Assembly: GCA_913055735.1 (NCBI GenBank)
Contig: CAJXKD010000001.1
Coordinates: 248,001-312,000, forward strand
Source: an uncultured Rhodospirillales bacterium
GTDB taxonomy: Bacteria > Pseudomonadota > Alphaproteobacteria > Rhodospirillales > UBA2165
DNA: 64,000 bases
Direction: 5' to 3'
Below, one piece after another: positions 48,107-56,753 of this stretch. The notes beneath the pieces are model-generated. The model had not been told where the DNA came from, did not search any database, and saw nothing but the letters and a program-made list of their open reading frames with translations. Each line of letters opens with the position of its first letter. Within the stretch, counting starts at the first letter, position 1. A program made the translations under genes and the position numbers.

Positions 48107-49321
48107 TCAGCCCATGGCCTTCTTGAGGTTCTCGTCCAGCTTATCGAGGAACTGCTGGGTGGTGAGCCAGGTCTGGTTCGGCCCGATGAGGATCGCCAGA
48201 TCCTTGGTCATGGAGCCCGATTCGACCGTTTCGATGCACACCTTTTCCAGGGTTTCCGCGAATTTCACCACGTCCGGCGTGTCGTCGAACTTGCCCCGGT
48301 AGGACAGGCCCCGGGTCCAGGCGAAGATGGACGCGATGGGGTTGGTGGAGGTTTCCTTGCCCTGCTGATGCTGGCGGTAGTGGCGGGTGACGGTGCCGTG
48401 CGCGGCCTCCGCCTCGACCGTCTTGCCGTCCGGCGTCATCAGCACCGAGGTCATCAGGCCGAGGGAGCCGAAGCCCTGCGCCGCCGTATCGGACTGCACG
48501 TCGCCGTCATAGTTCTTACAAGCCCAGACGAAGCCGCCGTCCCATTTGAGGGCCGCGGCCACCATGTCGTCGATCAGGCGGTGTTCGTAGGTAATGCCCT
48601 TTTCCTTGAACTTGTCGGCGAACTCGGTGTCGAAGATGTGCTGGAACAGATCCTTAAAGCGGCCGTCATAGACCTTCATGATGGTGTTCTTGGTCGACAG
48701 ATAGAGCGGCCAGCCCATGTCGAGGGCGTAGTTCATGGACGACCGCGCGAAGCCGATGATGCTTTCGTCGAGGTTGTACATGGACATGGCGACGCCCGGT
48801 TCCTGGAAGTGATAGACCTCGCGCTCGATGGGGTCGCCGCCGCCGTCGGGGGTGAAGGTCATGGTCAGCTTGCCCGGCCCCGGAATGAGCGTGTCGGTGG
48901 CGCGGTATTGATCGCCGAAAGCATGACGGCCGATGACAAAGGGCTTGGTCCAGCCCGGCACCAGACGCGGCACGTTGGAACAGATGATCGGCGCGCGGAA
49001 GATGGTGCCGCCGAGAATGTTACGGATGGTGCCGTTGGGCGAGCGGTACATTTCCTTGAGGCCGAATTCCTCGACCCGCGCCTCGTCCGGCGTGATGGTC
49101 GCGCATTTGACGGCGACGCCGTATTCCTTGGTCGCGTTGGCGGCATCGACGGTGATCTGATCGTTGGTCTCGTCGCGCTTCTCGATGCCGAGATCGTAAT
49201 ACTTCAGGTCGATGTCGAGGTACGGCAGGATCAGCTTGTCCTTGATGAACTGCCAGATGATCCGCGTCATCTCGTCGCCGTCCATTTCGACGACCGGGGT
49301 CACAACCTTGATTTTGCTCAT
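48107..49321 (-). CDS. icd: NADP-dependent isocitrate dehydrogenase
   Basis: A 404-residue TCA-cycle enzyme of the eukaryote-like homodimeric type, converting isocitrate to 2-oxoglutarate and NADPH. The N-terminus [20 protein letters not shown], the substrate Ser segment [16 protein letters not shown] (near 92-107), the metal-binding [20 protein letters not shown] (near 260-280) and the NADP-binding [11 protein letters not shown] are all intact. Transcribed alone; the start follows AGGAATTCGGAGCCC. Confidence 0.97.
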   Translation of the reverse strand: MSKIKVVTPVVEMDGDEMTRIIWQFIKDKLILPYLDIDLKYYDLGIEKRDETNDQITVDAANATKEYGVAVKCATITPDEARVEEFGLKEMYRSPNGTIRNILGGTIFRAPIICSNVPRLVPGWTKPFVIGRHAFGDQYRATDTLIPGPGKLTMTFTPDGGGDPIEREVYHFQEPGVAMSMYNLDESIIGFARSSMNYALDMGWPLYLSTKNTIMKVYDGRFKDLFQHIFDTEFADKFKEKGITYEHRLIDDMVAAALKWDGGFVWACKNYDGDVQSDTAAQGFGSLGLMTSVLMTPDGKTVEAEAAHGTVTRHYRQHQQGKETSTNPIASIFAWTRGLSYRGKFDDTPDVVKFAETLEKVCIETVESGSMTKDLAILIGPNQTWLTTQQFLDKLDENLKKAMG

Positions 49322-49523
49322 TAATGGGCTCCGAATTCCTGGTGGTGTTTATTGAAATGAGCGTCCGGTGGGGTGTGCCCCTTTTTTGACGCGGCGAACC
49401 GCCGCACGGACGGCGCGACCATAAGCGGGCGGGGGGTTTTATTCAAGAGGGCACCGCGGTGTGCGTGTTTGTCCGCCGTGCGTTATTTTGCAGTGCAAAT
49501 AAGTGTGTGAACGCGACCGCCCG

Positions 49524-49829
49524 TCAGGACGACGCCAGCATCTCCCACGCGGTGTAGCCGCCATCCATGGAATAGACGCGGGTGAAGCCATTGGAGGCGA
49601 GGAACTGCGCCGCCGATTGGCTGGAAATGCCGTGATAACAATAGAGCAGCAGCGGGGCATCCTTATCCGTTTCGGCGAGGAACCTGTCCATGTCGAGCTC
49701 GGCGGCGGGCAACGCGGCCTCGATGTGACCGGCGGCAAAGGACTCGGGATCGCGCATATCGATGACGGTGACATCCTCCGCCGCCATCAGCGTCTCGGCG
49801 TCATCGATTGAAAGGCATTCAAATGACAT
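49524..49829 (-). CDS. glpE: GlpE-type thiosulfate sulfurtransferase
   Basis: A 101-residue single-domain rhodanese. The active-site loop is CYHGISS with nucleophilic Cys64 (GlpE type), and the family blocks VTVIDMRDPESFAAGHIEAA and VYSMDGGYTAWE are present. The ATG at 49829 was chosen over the TTG three codons upstream. The start region is a 16-bp near-perfect tandem duplication carrying a second, out-of-frame ATG at 49845. Likely a cytosolic sulfur-transfer enzyme; the physiological acceptor is unknown. Confidence 0.9.
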   Translation of the reverse strand: MSFECLSIDDAETLMAAEDVTVIDMRDPESFAAGHIEAALPAAELDMDRFLAETDKDAPLLLYCYHGISSQSAAQFLASNGFTRVYSMDGGYTAWEMLASS

Positions 49830-49851
49830 GTTTGGCAAAAGACATGTTTGG
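49820..49851 (-). repeat. 16-bp tandem duplication over the glpE start
   Basis: On the minus strand CCAAACATGTCTTTTG is followed directly by CCAAACATGTCATTTG (one mismatch). The second ATG starts the rhodanese; the first opens an eight-codon frame (MSFAKHVI) that ends nine bases past the true start. Confidence 0.75.
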
Positions 49852-49942
49852 GCTTTCCTGCTTGTGTCGCGCGGCGACCATAAGTAAGCGAAACAGAGGT
49901 TTCAACCACACAAGCTCGGACACGCTGAGACGAAAAGAAAGA

Positions 49943-50026
49943 TGGATGCGCGGGTCACGCCCGCGCATGACGTTTGGAATGGAATACCCCTACAATCGTC
50001 ACCCCCGGACTTGATCCGGGCATCAT
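49943..50026. repeat. Two palindromic intergenic repeats
   Basis: Elements of the same family as at 47484: 49943-49972 (TGGATGCGCGGGTCACGCCC then GCGCATGACG) and, in the opposite orientation, 49997-50026 (CGTCACCCCCGGACTTGATC then CGGGCATCAT). The second ends six bases from the stop of the terminase-like gene. Confidence 0.8.
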
Positions 50027-50031
50027 GCGGC

Positions 50032-50547
50032 TCAAGGCGATTCGTCGGAAACCTCAGCAGGGGCGTCGAGTTCCTCGAGCGCCGCTTCCAGCGACATCAT
50101 GGTTTCGGAACCGGCGGTATCTTTCGTGCGCGCGGCGAGCCGCAGCCGCGCCTTCAACGCCTGACCGCCCTGAATGAAGCCGGCGATGCGCGCCTGCAAC
50201 TCCACCACTTGCATGACGCCGTCATAATCGCCGGCGGCGAGGGTCGCGTCATAGACGGGCTCCAGCTTGGCGATCAGCGCGTCGATCTTCGCTTGCCGCG
50301 AATTCTCGATTTCTTCCCGCAGTTCAGCGACCCGCACGGCGATATCGCTACGCTTCAAGAGATCGCGCGCCCGGTACGCCGCGCCGCCCGGGGAGTATCC
50401 CGCCGCCCGCGCCGCAGCCGCTCCGTTTGGAACCCGCGCATAGGCCTGACAGAAGGCCTCATGCTGGGGCTTGAGCACGCCGAGGGCGGGAAGCGTTTCC
50501 TCAGATGGCGGGCGGGATTTTTCGGTTTTGGCGGATTTCCGGGGCAA
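50032..50547 (-). CDS. Terminase small subunit-like protein (orphan)
   Basis: A 171-residue protein resembling the Terminase_2 (small subunit) family. It has an N-terminal helix-turn-helix-like part (LKPQHEAFCQAYARVPNGAA then AARAAGYSPGGAAYRARDLL, about 25-65), the typical R-AEL-REEIE region, and a helical C-terminal half. No large terminase, portal or capsid gene is near, so it is either a phage remnant or a domesticated DNA-binding protein. Base composition is like the host's, which suggests long residence. Confidence 0.7.
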   Translation of the reverse strand: MPRKSAKTEKSRPPSEETLPALGVLKPQHEAFCQAYARVPNGAAAARAAGYSPGGAAYRARDLLKRSDIAVRVAELREEIENSRQAKIDALIAKLEPVYDATLAAGDYDGVMQVVELQARIAGFIQGGQALKARLRLAARTKDTAGSETMMSLEAALEELDAPAEVSDESP

Positions 50548-50637
50548 ATGGCCGGGTCCTGTTGATTGTTGGAACCGGCACCCTAGCGTGTTTTGACGAA
50601 AAAATCAATAAAATTGGATTTTAATTATAATTTCTCC

Positions 50638-51234
50638 TTATCTCCCCAACCGCGTCGGGGCATTGAGGAGATTAGTGCGCAACTCGTCGGGATCGTAGGT
50701 ATAGGGCAGCGGCACGCGGGTGCCGTTGGCGGTGGCGAGGAAGAAGTTGGCGGTGTGGTCGACGATGTAATCGTCGCTGGTGTCGCCTTCCTTTTTGCGG
50801 ATCACATAGGTGGCGCCGAAGGCGCGGGCGAACTCGGCGATCTGCGCCGGCGGGCCGGTGAGGCCGAGGATAGCGTCGTCGAATTGCGCCACGTAATCGC
50901 GGATGAGAGCCGGACTGTCGCGGTCGGGATCGACGGAGACGAACACCGGCTGAAACGTCTCCCGCGCCGCGCCCATGTCATCCAAGGCGATGGCGAGGGT
51001 GTTGAGCGCCGTCGGGCAGACATCCGGGCAATAGGTATAGCCGAAATAGATGATCCCCATCTTGCCGCCGAGATCATCGATGTGCCAGGCGTTGCCGTCC
51101 GGGCCGTTCAAGGAAATGTCGCGGACCAGCGCGGTTTCCCACTTTTGAGCAAAGTGGTCGGAGACCAGGAACACCGCGACCACGGTTGCGGCAAAGGCCA
51201 GGACGGCACATATTCTGATTATCCAGGTGCGCAT
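50638..51234 (-). CDS. Sco1/SenC-family copper protein
   Basis: A 198-residue membrane-anchored, thioredoxin-fold copper chaperone for cytochrome c oxidase assembly. The N-terminal anchor is at residues 4-25; the copper-binding CxxxC is in GYTYCPDVCPTALNTL (C at about 75 and 79) and the distal His in IVDHTANFFL (near 158). No oxidase genes are in the window. Confidence 0.92.
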   Translation of the reverse strand: MRTWIIRICAVLAFAATVVAVFLVSDHFAQKWETALVRDISLNGPDGNAWHIDDLGGKMGIIYFGYTYCPDVCPTALNTLAIALDDMGAARETFQPVFVSVDPDRDSPALIRDYVAQFDDAILGLTGPPAQIAEFARAFGATYVIRKKEGDTSDDYIVDHTANFFLATANGTRVPLPYTYDPDELRTNLLNAPTRLGR

Positions 51235-51278
51235 GTTTACCGGTGCGTCCCTTCGTTTGCGAAACAGGGTCTCCCGTT

Positions 51279-51464
51279 ATGACCGATCAAATGCATATCA
51301 ACAATGATGGGGCTCAAGAGCCGGTCAAAACGTTGGACCGGAAGTTCATCCTGATCCTCGCCGGGGTCTTGATATTGGTGACCGCCGCGGCGGCGCCGTT
51401 CTTCGGCCGCGCGGCGATGATCGTGCCGTCGATCCTGTCCTTCTGCGGCATCAATATTCAGTAG
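51279..51464 (+). CDS. Small single-span membrane protein
   Basis: A 61-residue frame starting MTDQMHINNDGAQEPVKTLD, then one hydrophobic helix (about 22-42, FILILAGVLILVTAAAAPFF) and a short hydrophobic end. It is divergent from the Sco1 gene and does not overlap a better gene. No family is recognised and the ribosome site is weak, so it may not be expressed. Confidence 0.45.
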   Translation: MTDQMHINNDGAQEPVKTLDRKFILILAGVLILVTAAAAPFFGRAAMIVPSILSFCGINIQ

Positions 51465-51489
51465 TCGATACCACCTCCGCGCTTCTTTT

Positions 51490-51598
51490 TCGCCCCCCCC
51501 TCCCTGTCCCTCCCCCTCGGAGTGGGGAGGGAACGTTGTCGAAGCGCCGGTGCCATATCCCCCCCCCCCTTGAGGGGGAGGGTTAGGGTGGGGGGTAA
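51490..51598. repeat. C/G-tract intergenic repeats
   Basis: Two imperfect hairpin elements built from C-tracts and G-tracts around CCCTCCCCCTCGGAGTGGGG (near 51505-51525) and CCCCCCTTGAGGGGGAGGG (near 51564-51582). They are of the kind found scattered between genes in many GC-rich proteobacteria. Confidence 0.6.
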
Positions 51599-51604
51599 AG
51601 AAAC

Positions 51605-52546
51605 CTAAGGCCGGGGTGGTGGGCCACCGGGCGGCGGACCGAACCCGCCGGGTCTGCCGCCGGGTGGAAGACCATCGGGGCCGCCGGGCCGGCCGGGGCC
51701 ACCGGGACTGCGTGCACCGGCGAAATCGCGGCTGACGCGGCCCCAGAAACAGCGCGGCCAATAGGGGTAGCTCGCCGTGACGAAGTAGACGAAGCGCGAC
51801 CCGTGCGCATCCGAGAGCATGCCGCCGTTGCATTTGTCCAGATTGCCGGTTCCAGGCGTGTATTCCCAATCGGCGACGTAGCGCCCGTCGTAGCGTCCGC
51901 CGGGACCGGAGGGGCGCGACCCTTTCTTCAACGACCAACTGGATCGCCGCGCCGAGCCGACATAGTGGATCTCGAACCCGTCGGCGGCATAAGCAACCAG
52001 CGTGGCGCTGCGATCCGGATCGGGGTGTGCCTTCAGCCAATCGACGAGGCCGGTCGGAATGCCGTGATAGTGATAGAGGCCGCGTTCATCCACGTGGGCA
52101 TTGTTTTGGTCCATGCCGAGGGCGCGGAAATTACCCATCCCCTCCAACCGCCAATTGCGGTCGCCGGTGCGCGAATGATTGCGCGGCGAGTTCGGGTCCC
52201 AATAGTCGGCGGTGCTCGGCCGGACGACGATGCCATTGAGGGCGATGGCGACGGTCGGTTCGTGATCGCGGGGCGCGGCTCCCTTCGCCGGGGTGGCATC
52301 GACGCAATAGCGGTAGGTCGCCTGGGTGCGGACGGTGTGCGGATTGCCGGGATTGGGAAAGGCACCGACGGTATGGTTGGGCAAGCCGTTGCCGGTGATG
52401 CAGCGTTGATCGCCCGAGACCGACATGGAGGTTCGGTTCTGATCGGGCGTCACGGCGCTTGTCACGCAGCCGTAGGTGAGCACGGCGCCCGCGAGCAACA
52501 GCGGCAACGAGCGCCATAATTTGAGAAGCGAGGTGCGGGTGTTCAT
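51605..52546 (-). CDS. YHYH-domain exported protein
   Basis: A 313-residue exported protein of the YHYH family. The N-terminal hydrophobic signal runs to about residue 27 with a Cys that might be lipidated (TYGC, an imperfect lipobox). The defining motif GLYHYHGIPTGL lies near 158-169, preceded by MDQNNAHVDE, with Cys residues that may form disulfides. The C-terminal 40 residues are Gly/Pro/Arg-rich low complexity. Function of the family is not established. Confidence 0.85.
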   Translation of the reverse strand: MNTRTSLLKLWRSLPLLLAGAVLTYGCVTSAVTPDQNRTSMSVSGDQRCITGNGLPNHTVGAFPNPGNPHTVRTQATYRYCVDATPAKGAAPRDHEPTVAIALNGIVVRPSTADYWDPNSPRNHSRTGDRNWRLEGMGNFRALGMDQNNAHVDERGLYHYHGIPTGLVDWLKAHPDPDRSATLVAYAADGFEIHYVGSARRSSWSLKKGSRPSGPGGRYDGRYVADWEYTPGTGNLDKCNGGMLSDAHGSRFVYFVTASYPYWPRCFWGRVSRDFAGARSPGGPGRPGGPDGLPPGGRPGGFGPPPGGPPPRP

Positions 52547-52594
52547 GCGAACACCTTACCCCACACAATCTTTCTGTTCCAAGGAGAGTTAAGA

Positions 52595-52705
52595 TGGATG
52601 CCCCGAAAACTTGTTGGGGCGCACCCCATCCCCCCTGGTCCGGGCATGACGCATTGGGGGAACGTCAACACCTATCGTCACCCCCCGGCTTGACCGGGGG
52701 GTCCA
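52595..52705. repeat. Palindromic intergenic repeats
   Basis: A decayed pair around 52595-52650 (TGGATGCCCCGAAAACTTGT, then CCTGGTCCGGGCATGACG) and an intact element at 52676-52705 that is the exact reverse complement of 47484-47513. The latter ends one base before the stop codon of the BenE-type gene. Confidence 0.85.
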
Positions 52706-52706
52706 C

Positions 52707-53924
52707 CTAAACTTCGGCGTAGTCTTTGCGTTCCAAGATGCGCGACGCGATGAGGCCGAACAGCAATCCCCAGAACGGCGCGCCGATGTTGTAGATGGAA
52801 AAACCCGACAGGGTGATGAGGAACGAGATCAGCGCGCCGAGGGTGTATTTGCCCTGGAACGACACGATGAAGGCGTTCTGCAAGACGCGCAGCAGGACAA
52901 GCCCGGCGAGGGTCGCGATGAAGGCCGGCGGTGTCGCCAGCATCATGCCGGTGAAGACCGGCGCAAACAGGCCGAACAGCAACGCCAGGAAGGCGATGAC
53001 GATGGCGGCGGTGTATTGCTTCGACGGTTCGCCGCTCGACGAGATGATGGCGTTGACCGGCCCGGTCAGACAGGTCGACACGGTGCCGACAAGGGCGGCG
53101 ACCAGCGCGCCGATGCCGCAGGCGGTGGTGATCGCATTGACCGGCGGATTATGGTTGGTGGCGGTGAGGATGGCGATGCCCTGGGCGTTCTGCGCGGCGA
53201 GCACGGTGACGGCGAGCGGGATCACCAGCTCGATCATCGCCTGCAGGGAAAATTCGGGCACGAACAGGATGGGCCGCGCGAGCACGTTGGCGCCGAAGTC
53301 GGGCGCCGTCCCCTCGCCCAGGATCGCCAGTGTGATCACGCCAACCACGAGCACGCCGATCATGGGCGGGATGCGCTTGGCGATGGAGGCGTTGATCGAC
53401 AGGATGACGAAAGCCGCCGTCATGGGCGCGGCGATCCAGAAGCCGGTCTGCAACGCCGCGATCCAATCAAGGCCGAATTTCAGGAACACGCCCGCCACCA
53501 TGCCCATGACGATCGGCAGAGGGAACAGCTTGGCGACGCGGCCGACCAAGCCGGTCACACCGAGCCCCAACAGCAAAAGACCGGTGACGTGATAGGCGCC
53601 GACGACCTCGGCGAACGACAGGTGGGTAAGCGCCGGGCCGACGAGCACGATCCCCGGAATGGTCCAGAAGAAGACCAGCGGCTGCCGGTAGATCAGCGAC
53701 ATGGGCAGCGTCACAAGCCCGTTCAAAAAGAACGTGCCGAACACCCACGAGGCCATTTCTGCCTCGGTCAGACCACCGCTTGTCCCGACGCCCAGCATAA
53801 TCGCGACCGGCGCGGAGGCGGCGAAGATAAAGCCGATCACCGCGTTGGCGACATGCACCAGCGATAGATCGGCGAGAACTTGGCGGAGGCCGGGAACGGG
53901 CCGGCGGATGGCTTCGAGGATCAT
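52707..53924 (-). CDS. BenE-family benzoate/H+ symporter-like protein
   Basis: A 405-residue inner-membrane carrier with about twelve hydrophobic segments, of the BenE family. Typical blocks are FFLNGLVTLPMSLIYRQPLV with FFWTIPG after it, LPIVMGMVAGVFLKF and the substrate-region segment TACGIGALVAALVGTVSTC. No benzoate catabolic genes are near, so the substrate may be another aromatic or hydrophobic acid. It is transcribed in the same direction as metY and begins 47 bases after its stop. Confidence 0.9.
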   Translation of the reverse strand: MILEAIRRPVPGLRQVLADLSLVHVANAVIGFIFAASAPVAIMLGVGTSGGLTEAEMASWVFGTFFLNGLVTLPMSLIYRQPLVFFWTIPGIVLVGPALTHLSFAEVVGAYHVTGLLLLGLGVTGLVGRVAKLFPLPIVMGMVAGVFLKFGLDWIAALQTGFWIAAPMTAAFVILSINASIAKRIPPMIGVLVVGVITLAILGEGTAPDFGANVLARPILFVPEFSLQAMIELVIPLAVTVLAAQNAQGIAILTATNHNPPVNAITTACGIGALVAALVGTVSTCLTGPVNAIISSSGEPSKQYTAAIVIAFLALLFGLFAPVFTGMMLATPPAFIATLAGLVLLRVLQNAFIVSFQGKYTLGALISFLITLSGFSIYNIGAPFWGLLFGLIASRILERKDYAEV

Positions 53925-53970
53925 TCGATCTCTTTATCCAATATGACGGCCCGTTCCCACCCTTTGTTAA

Positions 53971-55272
53971 TCAGACGGCATCAAGCGCTTGGGAAATATC
54001 CGCGATGATGTCATCGGGATGCTCGATGCCGATGGAGAGCCGCACATAGCCCTCGGTGACGCCGGTCGCCGCAAGATCGTCCTCCGACAACTGCGAATGC
54101 GTCGTCGAGGCGGGATGGATCGCGAGGCTGCGCGCATCGCCGATATTGGCGACGTGATAGAGCATCTTGAGCGCGTTGATGAATGTCTCGCCCGCCTGCT
54201 TGCCGCCCTTGAGTTCCATGCCCATGAGCGCGCCGTAGCCGCCCTTGAGATAGGCGTCGGCGCGGCGCTTGGTTTCGCCCGATTGCTCGCCGGGGAAAAT
54301 CACCTTCTCGACTTTCGGGTGACCTTTCAGGAACGCGGCGACGGCCATGGAATTGGAGCAATGCTGACGCATGCGCAGCGGCAGCGTCTCCAGCCCCTGG
54401 ATAAACTGGAAGGCGTTAAAGGGGCTCATGCAGGCGCCGAGATCGCGGAGCAGCACGACGCGGGCGCGGATGATATAGGCGATGGGCGCGCCCAAGGCCT
54501 CGGGGATCAACGTGCCCCACACCGCGCCATGGTAGCTCGGGTCCGGCTCGTTGAGATTGGGTTGGCGTTCCGGGAACTGGGTCCAATCGAAATTGCCGCC
54601 GTCGACGATCATGCCGCCGATGGAGGTGCCATGACCGCCGATATATTTGGTCGTCGAATACATGACGATGGCGGCGCCGTGCTCCAGCGGTTTACACATG
54701 GTCGGGCAGGCCGTGTTGTCCATGATCAGCGGAATGCCATATTCGCGCCCGATGTCGGCGACTTCCTTGATGGGGAATACGTTGAGCTTCGGGTTGGGCA
54801 GGGTTTCCGCATAGAAGGCGCGGGTCTTGTCGTCGATGGCCTTGCGGAAGTTCTCCGGATCCGACGGATCGACGAAGCGCGTCTCGATGCCCATCATGGA
54901 GAGCGTGTTGGCGAACAGGTTCCAGGTGCCGCCGTAGAGGTCGGTGGAACTAACAATATTGTCGCCAGCACGGGCGAGGTTCTGGATGGCGTAGGTCGAC
55001 GCCGCCTGCCCCGACGACACCGCGAGGGCCGCCATGCCGCCCTCCATCGCCGCGATGCGCTTTTCCAGCACGTCGCAGGTCGGGTTCATGATGCGTGAAT
55101 AGATGTTGCCGAGCTCGCGCAGCGCGAACAGGTTGGCCGCGTGTTCGGAGCTGTTGAACTGATAAGACGTGGTCTGATAAATGGGCACCGCCACCGCCGT
55201 GGTTGCCGGATCGGCACGGTAATCGCCGCCGTGCAGCACGACGGTTTCGGGATTGCTGAAATCACCGCTCAT
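53971..55272 (-). CDS. metY: O-acetylhomoserine sulfhydrylase
   Basis: PLP enzyme (433 residues) forming homocysteine from O-acetylhomoserine and sulfide. The PLP Lys is in MYSTTKYIGGHGTSIGG (near 208-224), with YSRIMNPT and SSGQAASTYAI phosphate and ring contacts. The length is typical of MetY, longer than MetB/MetZ. The start is followed upstream by a strong GGGGGG ribosome site and two consecutive hairpins (55289-55359) that could form a regulatory leader. Confidence 0.94.
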   Translation of the reverse strand: MSGDFSNPETVVLHGGDYRADPATTAVAVPIYQTTSYQFNSSEHAANLFALRELGNIYSRIMNPTCDVLEKRIAAMEGGMAALAVSSGQAASTYAIQNLARAGDNIVSSTDLYGGTWNLFANTLSMMGIETRFVDPSDPENFRKAIDDKTRAFYAETLPNPKLNVFPIKEVADIGREYGIPLIMDNTACPTMCKPLEHGAAIVMYSTTKYIGGHGTSIGGMIVDGGNFDWTQFPERQPNLNEPDPSYHGAVWGTLIPEALGAPIAYIIRARVVLLRDLGACMSPFNAFQFIQGLETLPLRMRQHCSNSMAVAAFLKGHPKVEKVIFPGEQSGETKRRADAYLKGGYGALMGMELKGGKQAGETFINALKMLYHVANIGDARSLAIHPASTTHSQLSEDDLAATGVTEGYVRLSIGIEHPDDIIADISQALDAV

Positions 55273-55288
55273 GGTGTGTCCCCCCTGG

Positions 55289-55359
55289 GTTAGGTTTTCG
55301 TTGCCGTAGGCGTCAACCTAACTCTCCGGTGCGTTCCCGTCCAGCGGTCGCACCGTTAT
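55289..55359 (-). promoter_or_regulatory. Structured 5' leader of metY
   Basis: Read toward metY: a first hairpin with seven-base arms CGGTGCG/CGCACCG, then a second with eight-base arms GTTAGGTT/AACCTAAC (55315-55322 and 55289-55296) whose loop contains GCC-TAC-GGC, directly before the ribosome site and ATG. The pattern does not match a SAM riboswitch class that I recognise. Confidence 0.45.
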
Positions 55360-55374
55360 GTTTCGAAGACCTAA

Positions 55375-56694
55375 TTAGCCAAGAAATTGATTGGGAGGCC
55401 GCGGCAGGCCGAGATGCTCGCGCAATGTCGTGCCTTCATACTCCTTGCGGAACAGGCCGCGGTCCTGCAGCACCGGGACGACGCGGTCGATAAAGTCGTC
55501 GAGGCCGCCGGGCAGATAAGGAAACATCACCGTAAACCCATCGGACGCGTTGCTCTCCAGCCAGGCCTGCATCTCATCGGCGATGGTGTCGGGGGTGCCG
55601 ACCATGGCGAGCCCCGAGAACCCGCCGAGACGCTGCGCCAACTGACGCACGGTGAGGCCGTCGCGCTCGCCCATCTCGATGGTGCGGTCGCGGGCGCTCT
55701 TGGACGCGTTGCTTTCGGGGATGGGCGGCAGCGGCTTGTCGGGATCGAAGCCCGACGCATCGGTGCCGAGCACGATGGACAGCGACGCGATGGCACTGGC
55801 GTAGTGGACGCCGCTGTCGAGCACGGCGCGCTTTTCCTTCGCTTCCTCGACCGTGTCGCCGACAACCACCAGGCACGCCGGCAGGATCTTCATGTGATCC
55901 GGCACGCGGCCGATCTTCTCCATGCGGCCCTTGACGTCCGAATAAAATGCCTGCCCCGCGGCAATATCGCTTTGCGACGTAAACACGGCTTCCGCGGTTT
56001 CGGCGGCGAGCTGGCGGCCCGCATCAGAGGCGCCCGCCTGCACGATCACCGGCCAGCCCTGCACCGGGCGGCCGATATTCAACGGGCCGCGCACGTTGAG
56101 ATACGTGCCGTGATGATCGAGGACATGCATCTTGTCCGCGTCGAAATAAATGCCGTTGTCAACGTCGCGAATGAAAGCGTCGTCGGCCCAACTGTCCCAA
56201 AGTCCGGTGACCACATCGATAAACTCGCGCGCGCGTTTGTAGCGCTCGGCATGTTCGAGGTGATCCTCACGGCCGAAGTTCTTCGACGCATCCGGGTTCG
56301 AGGTGGTGACTACGTTCCACCCGGCGCGGCCGCCGCTGATGTGATCCAGCGACGAAAACCGCCGCGCCACGTGATAGGGTTCGTCATAGGTCGTGGAGCC
56401 GGTGGCGACGAGGCCGATCTTTTCCGTCGCGACAGCAAGCGCCGACAACAGCGTCATGGGCTCGAACGAGGTGACGGTGGCGGAGCGCTGCAACGCCTCG
56501 ATGGGCATGTTGAGCACCGCCAGATGGTCGGCCATGAAAAAGGCGTCGAACTTGCCCGCCTCCAGCTTCTGCGCGAAACGCTTGATGTGGTCGAAATTGA
56601 AATTGGCGTCGGGATAAGCGCCGGGATAGCGCCACGCGCCCGTATGGATGCTGACGGGCCGCATGAAGGCGCCCAAATGGAGTTGTCGTGTCAC
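55375..56694 (-). CDS. NtaA/SnaA/DszA-type flavin monooxygenase
   Basis: A 439-residue luciferase-like, reduced-FMN-dependent monooxygenase of the nitrilotriacetate monooxygenase component A group. Family blocks are LGAFMRPVSIHTGAWRYPGA at the N-terminus, KFDAFFMADHLAVL, SSLDHISGGRAGWNVVTTSN (about 113-132) and the PVIVQAGASDAGRQLAAETA segment. It needs a separate flavin reductase, not found here. The substrate (sulfur- or nitrogen-containing xenobiotic or amide) is unknown. Confidence 0.9.
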   Translation of the reverse strand: MTRQLHLGAFMRPVSIHTGAWRYPGAYPDANFNFDHIKRFAQKLEAGKFDAFFMADHLAVLNMPIEALQRSATVTSFEPMTLLSALAVATEKIGLVATGSTTYDEPYHVARRFSSLDHISGGRAGWNVVTTSNPDASKNFGREDHLEHAERYKRAREFIDVVTGLWDSWADDAFIRDVDNGIYFDADKMHVLDHHGTYLNVRGPLNIGRPVQGWPVIVQAGASDAGRQLAAETAEAVFTSQSDIAAGQAFYSDVKGRMEKIGRVPDHMKILPACLVVVGDTVEEAKEKRAVLDSGVHYASAIASLSIVLGTDASGFDPDKPLPPIPESNASKSARDRTIEMGERDGLTVRQLAQRLGGFSGLAMVGTPDTIADEMQAWLESNASDGFTVMFPYLPGGLDDFIDRVVPVLQDRGLFRKEYEGTTLREHLGLPRPPNQFLG

Positions 56695-56753
56695 GCTGGC
56701 GCCCTCCCCGTTTCGGCGATCTTATTTGTTAAACGTGATTCTGGCCGCGCAGG

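Noticed and set aside
48101..49324. A 407-codon plus-strand frame covering icd
   Set aside because: icd on the minus strand has all substrate and metal motifs; the opposite frame has none.
49371..49388. GGGGTGTGCCCC followed by six T on the plus strand, resembling a terminator
   Set aside because: The genes on both sides are on the minus strand, so no plus-strand transcript is known to end there; probably chance or part of the icd promoter region.
55289..55359. Assignment of the metY leader to a known SAM riboswitch class
   Set aside because: Neither the SAM-I, SAM-II nor SAM/SAH core sequence is recognisable; only the hairpins are reported.
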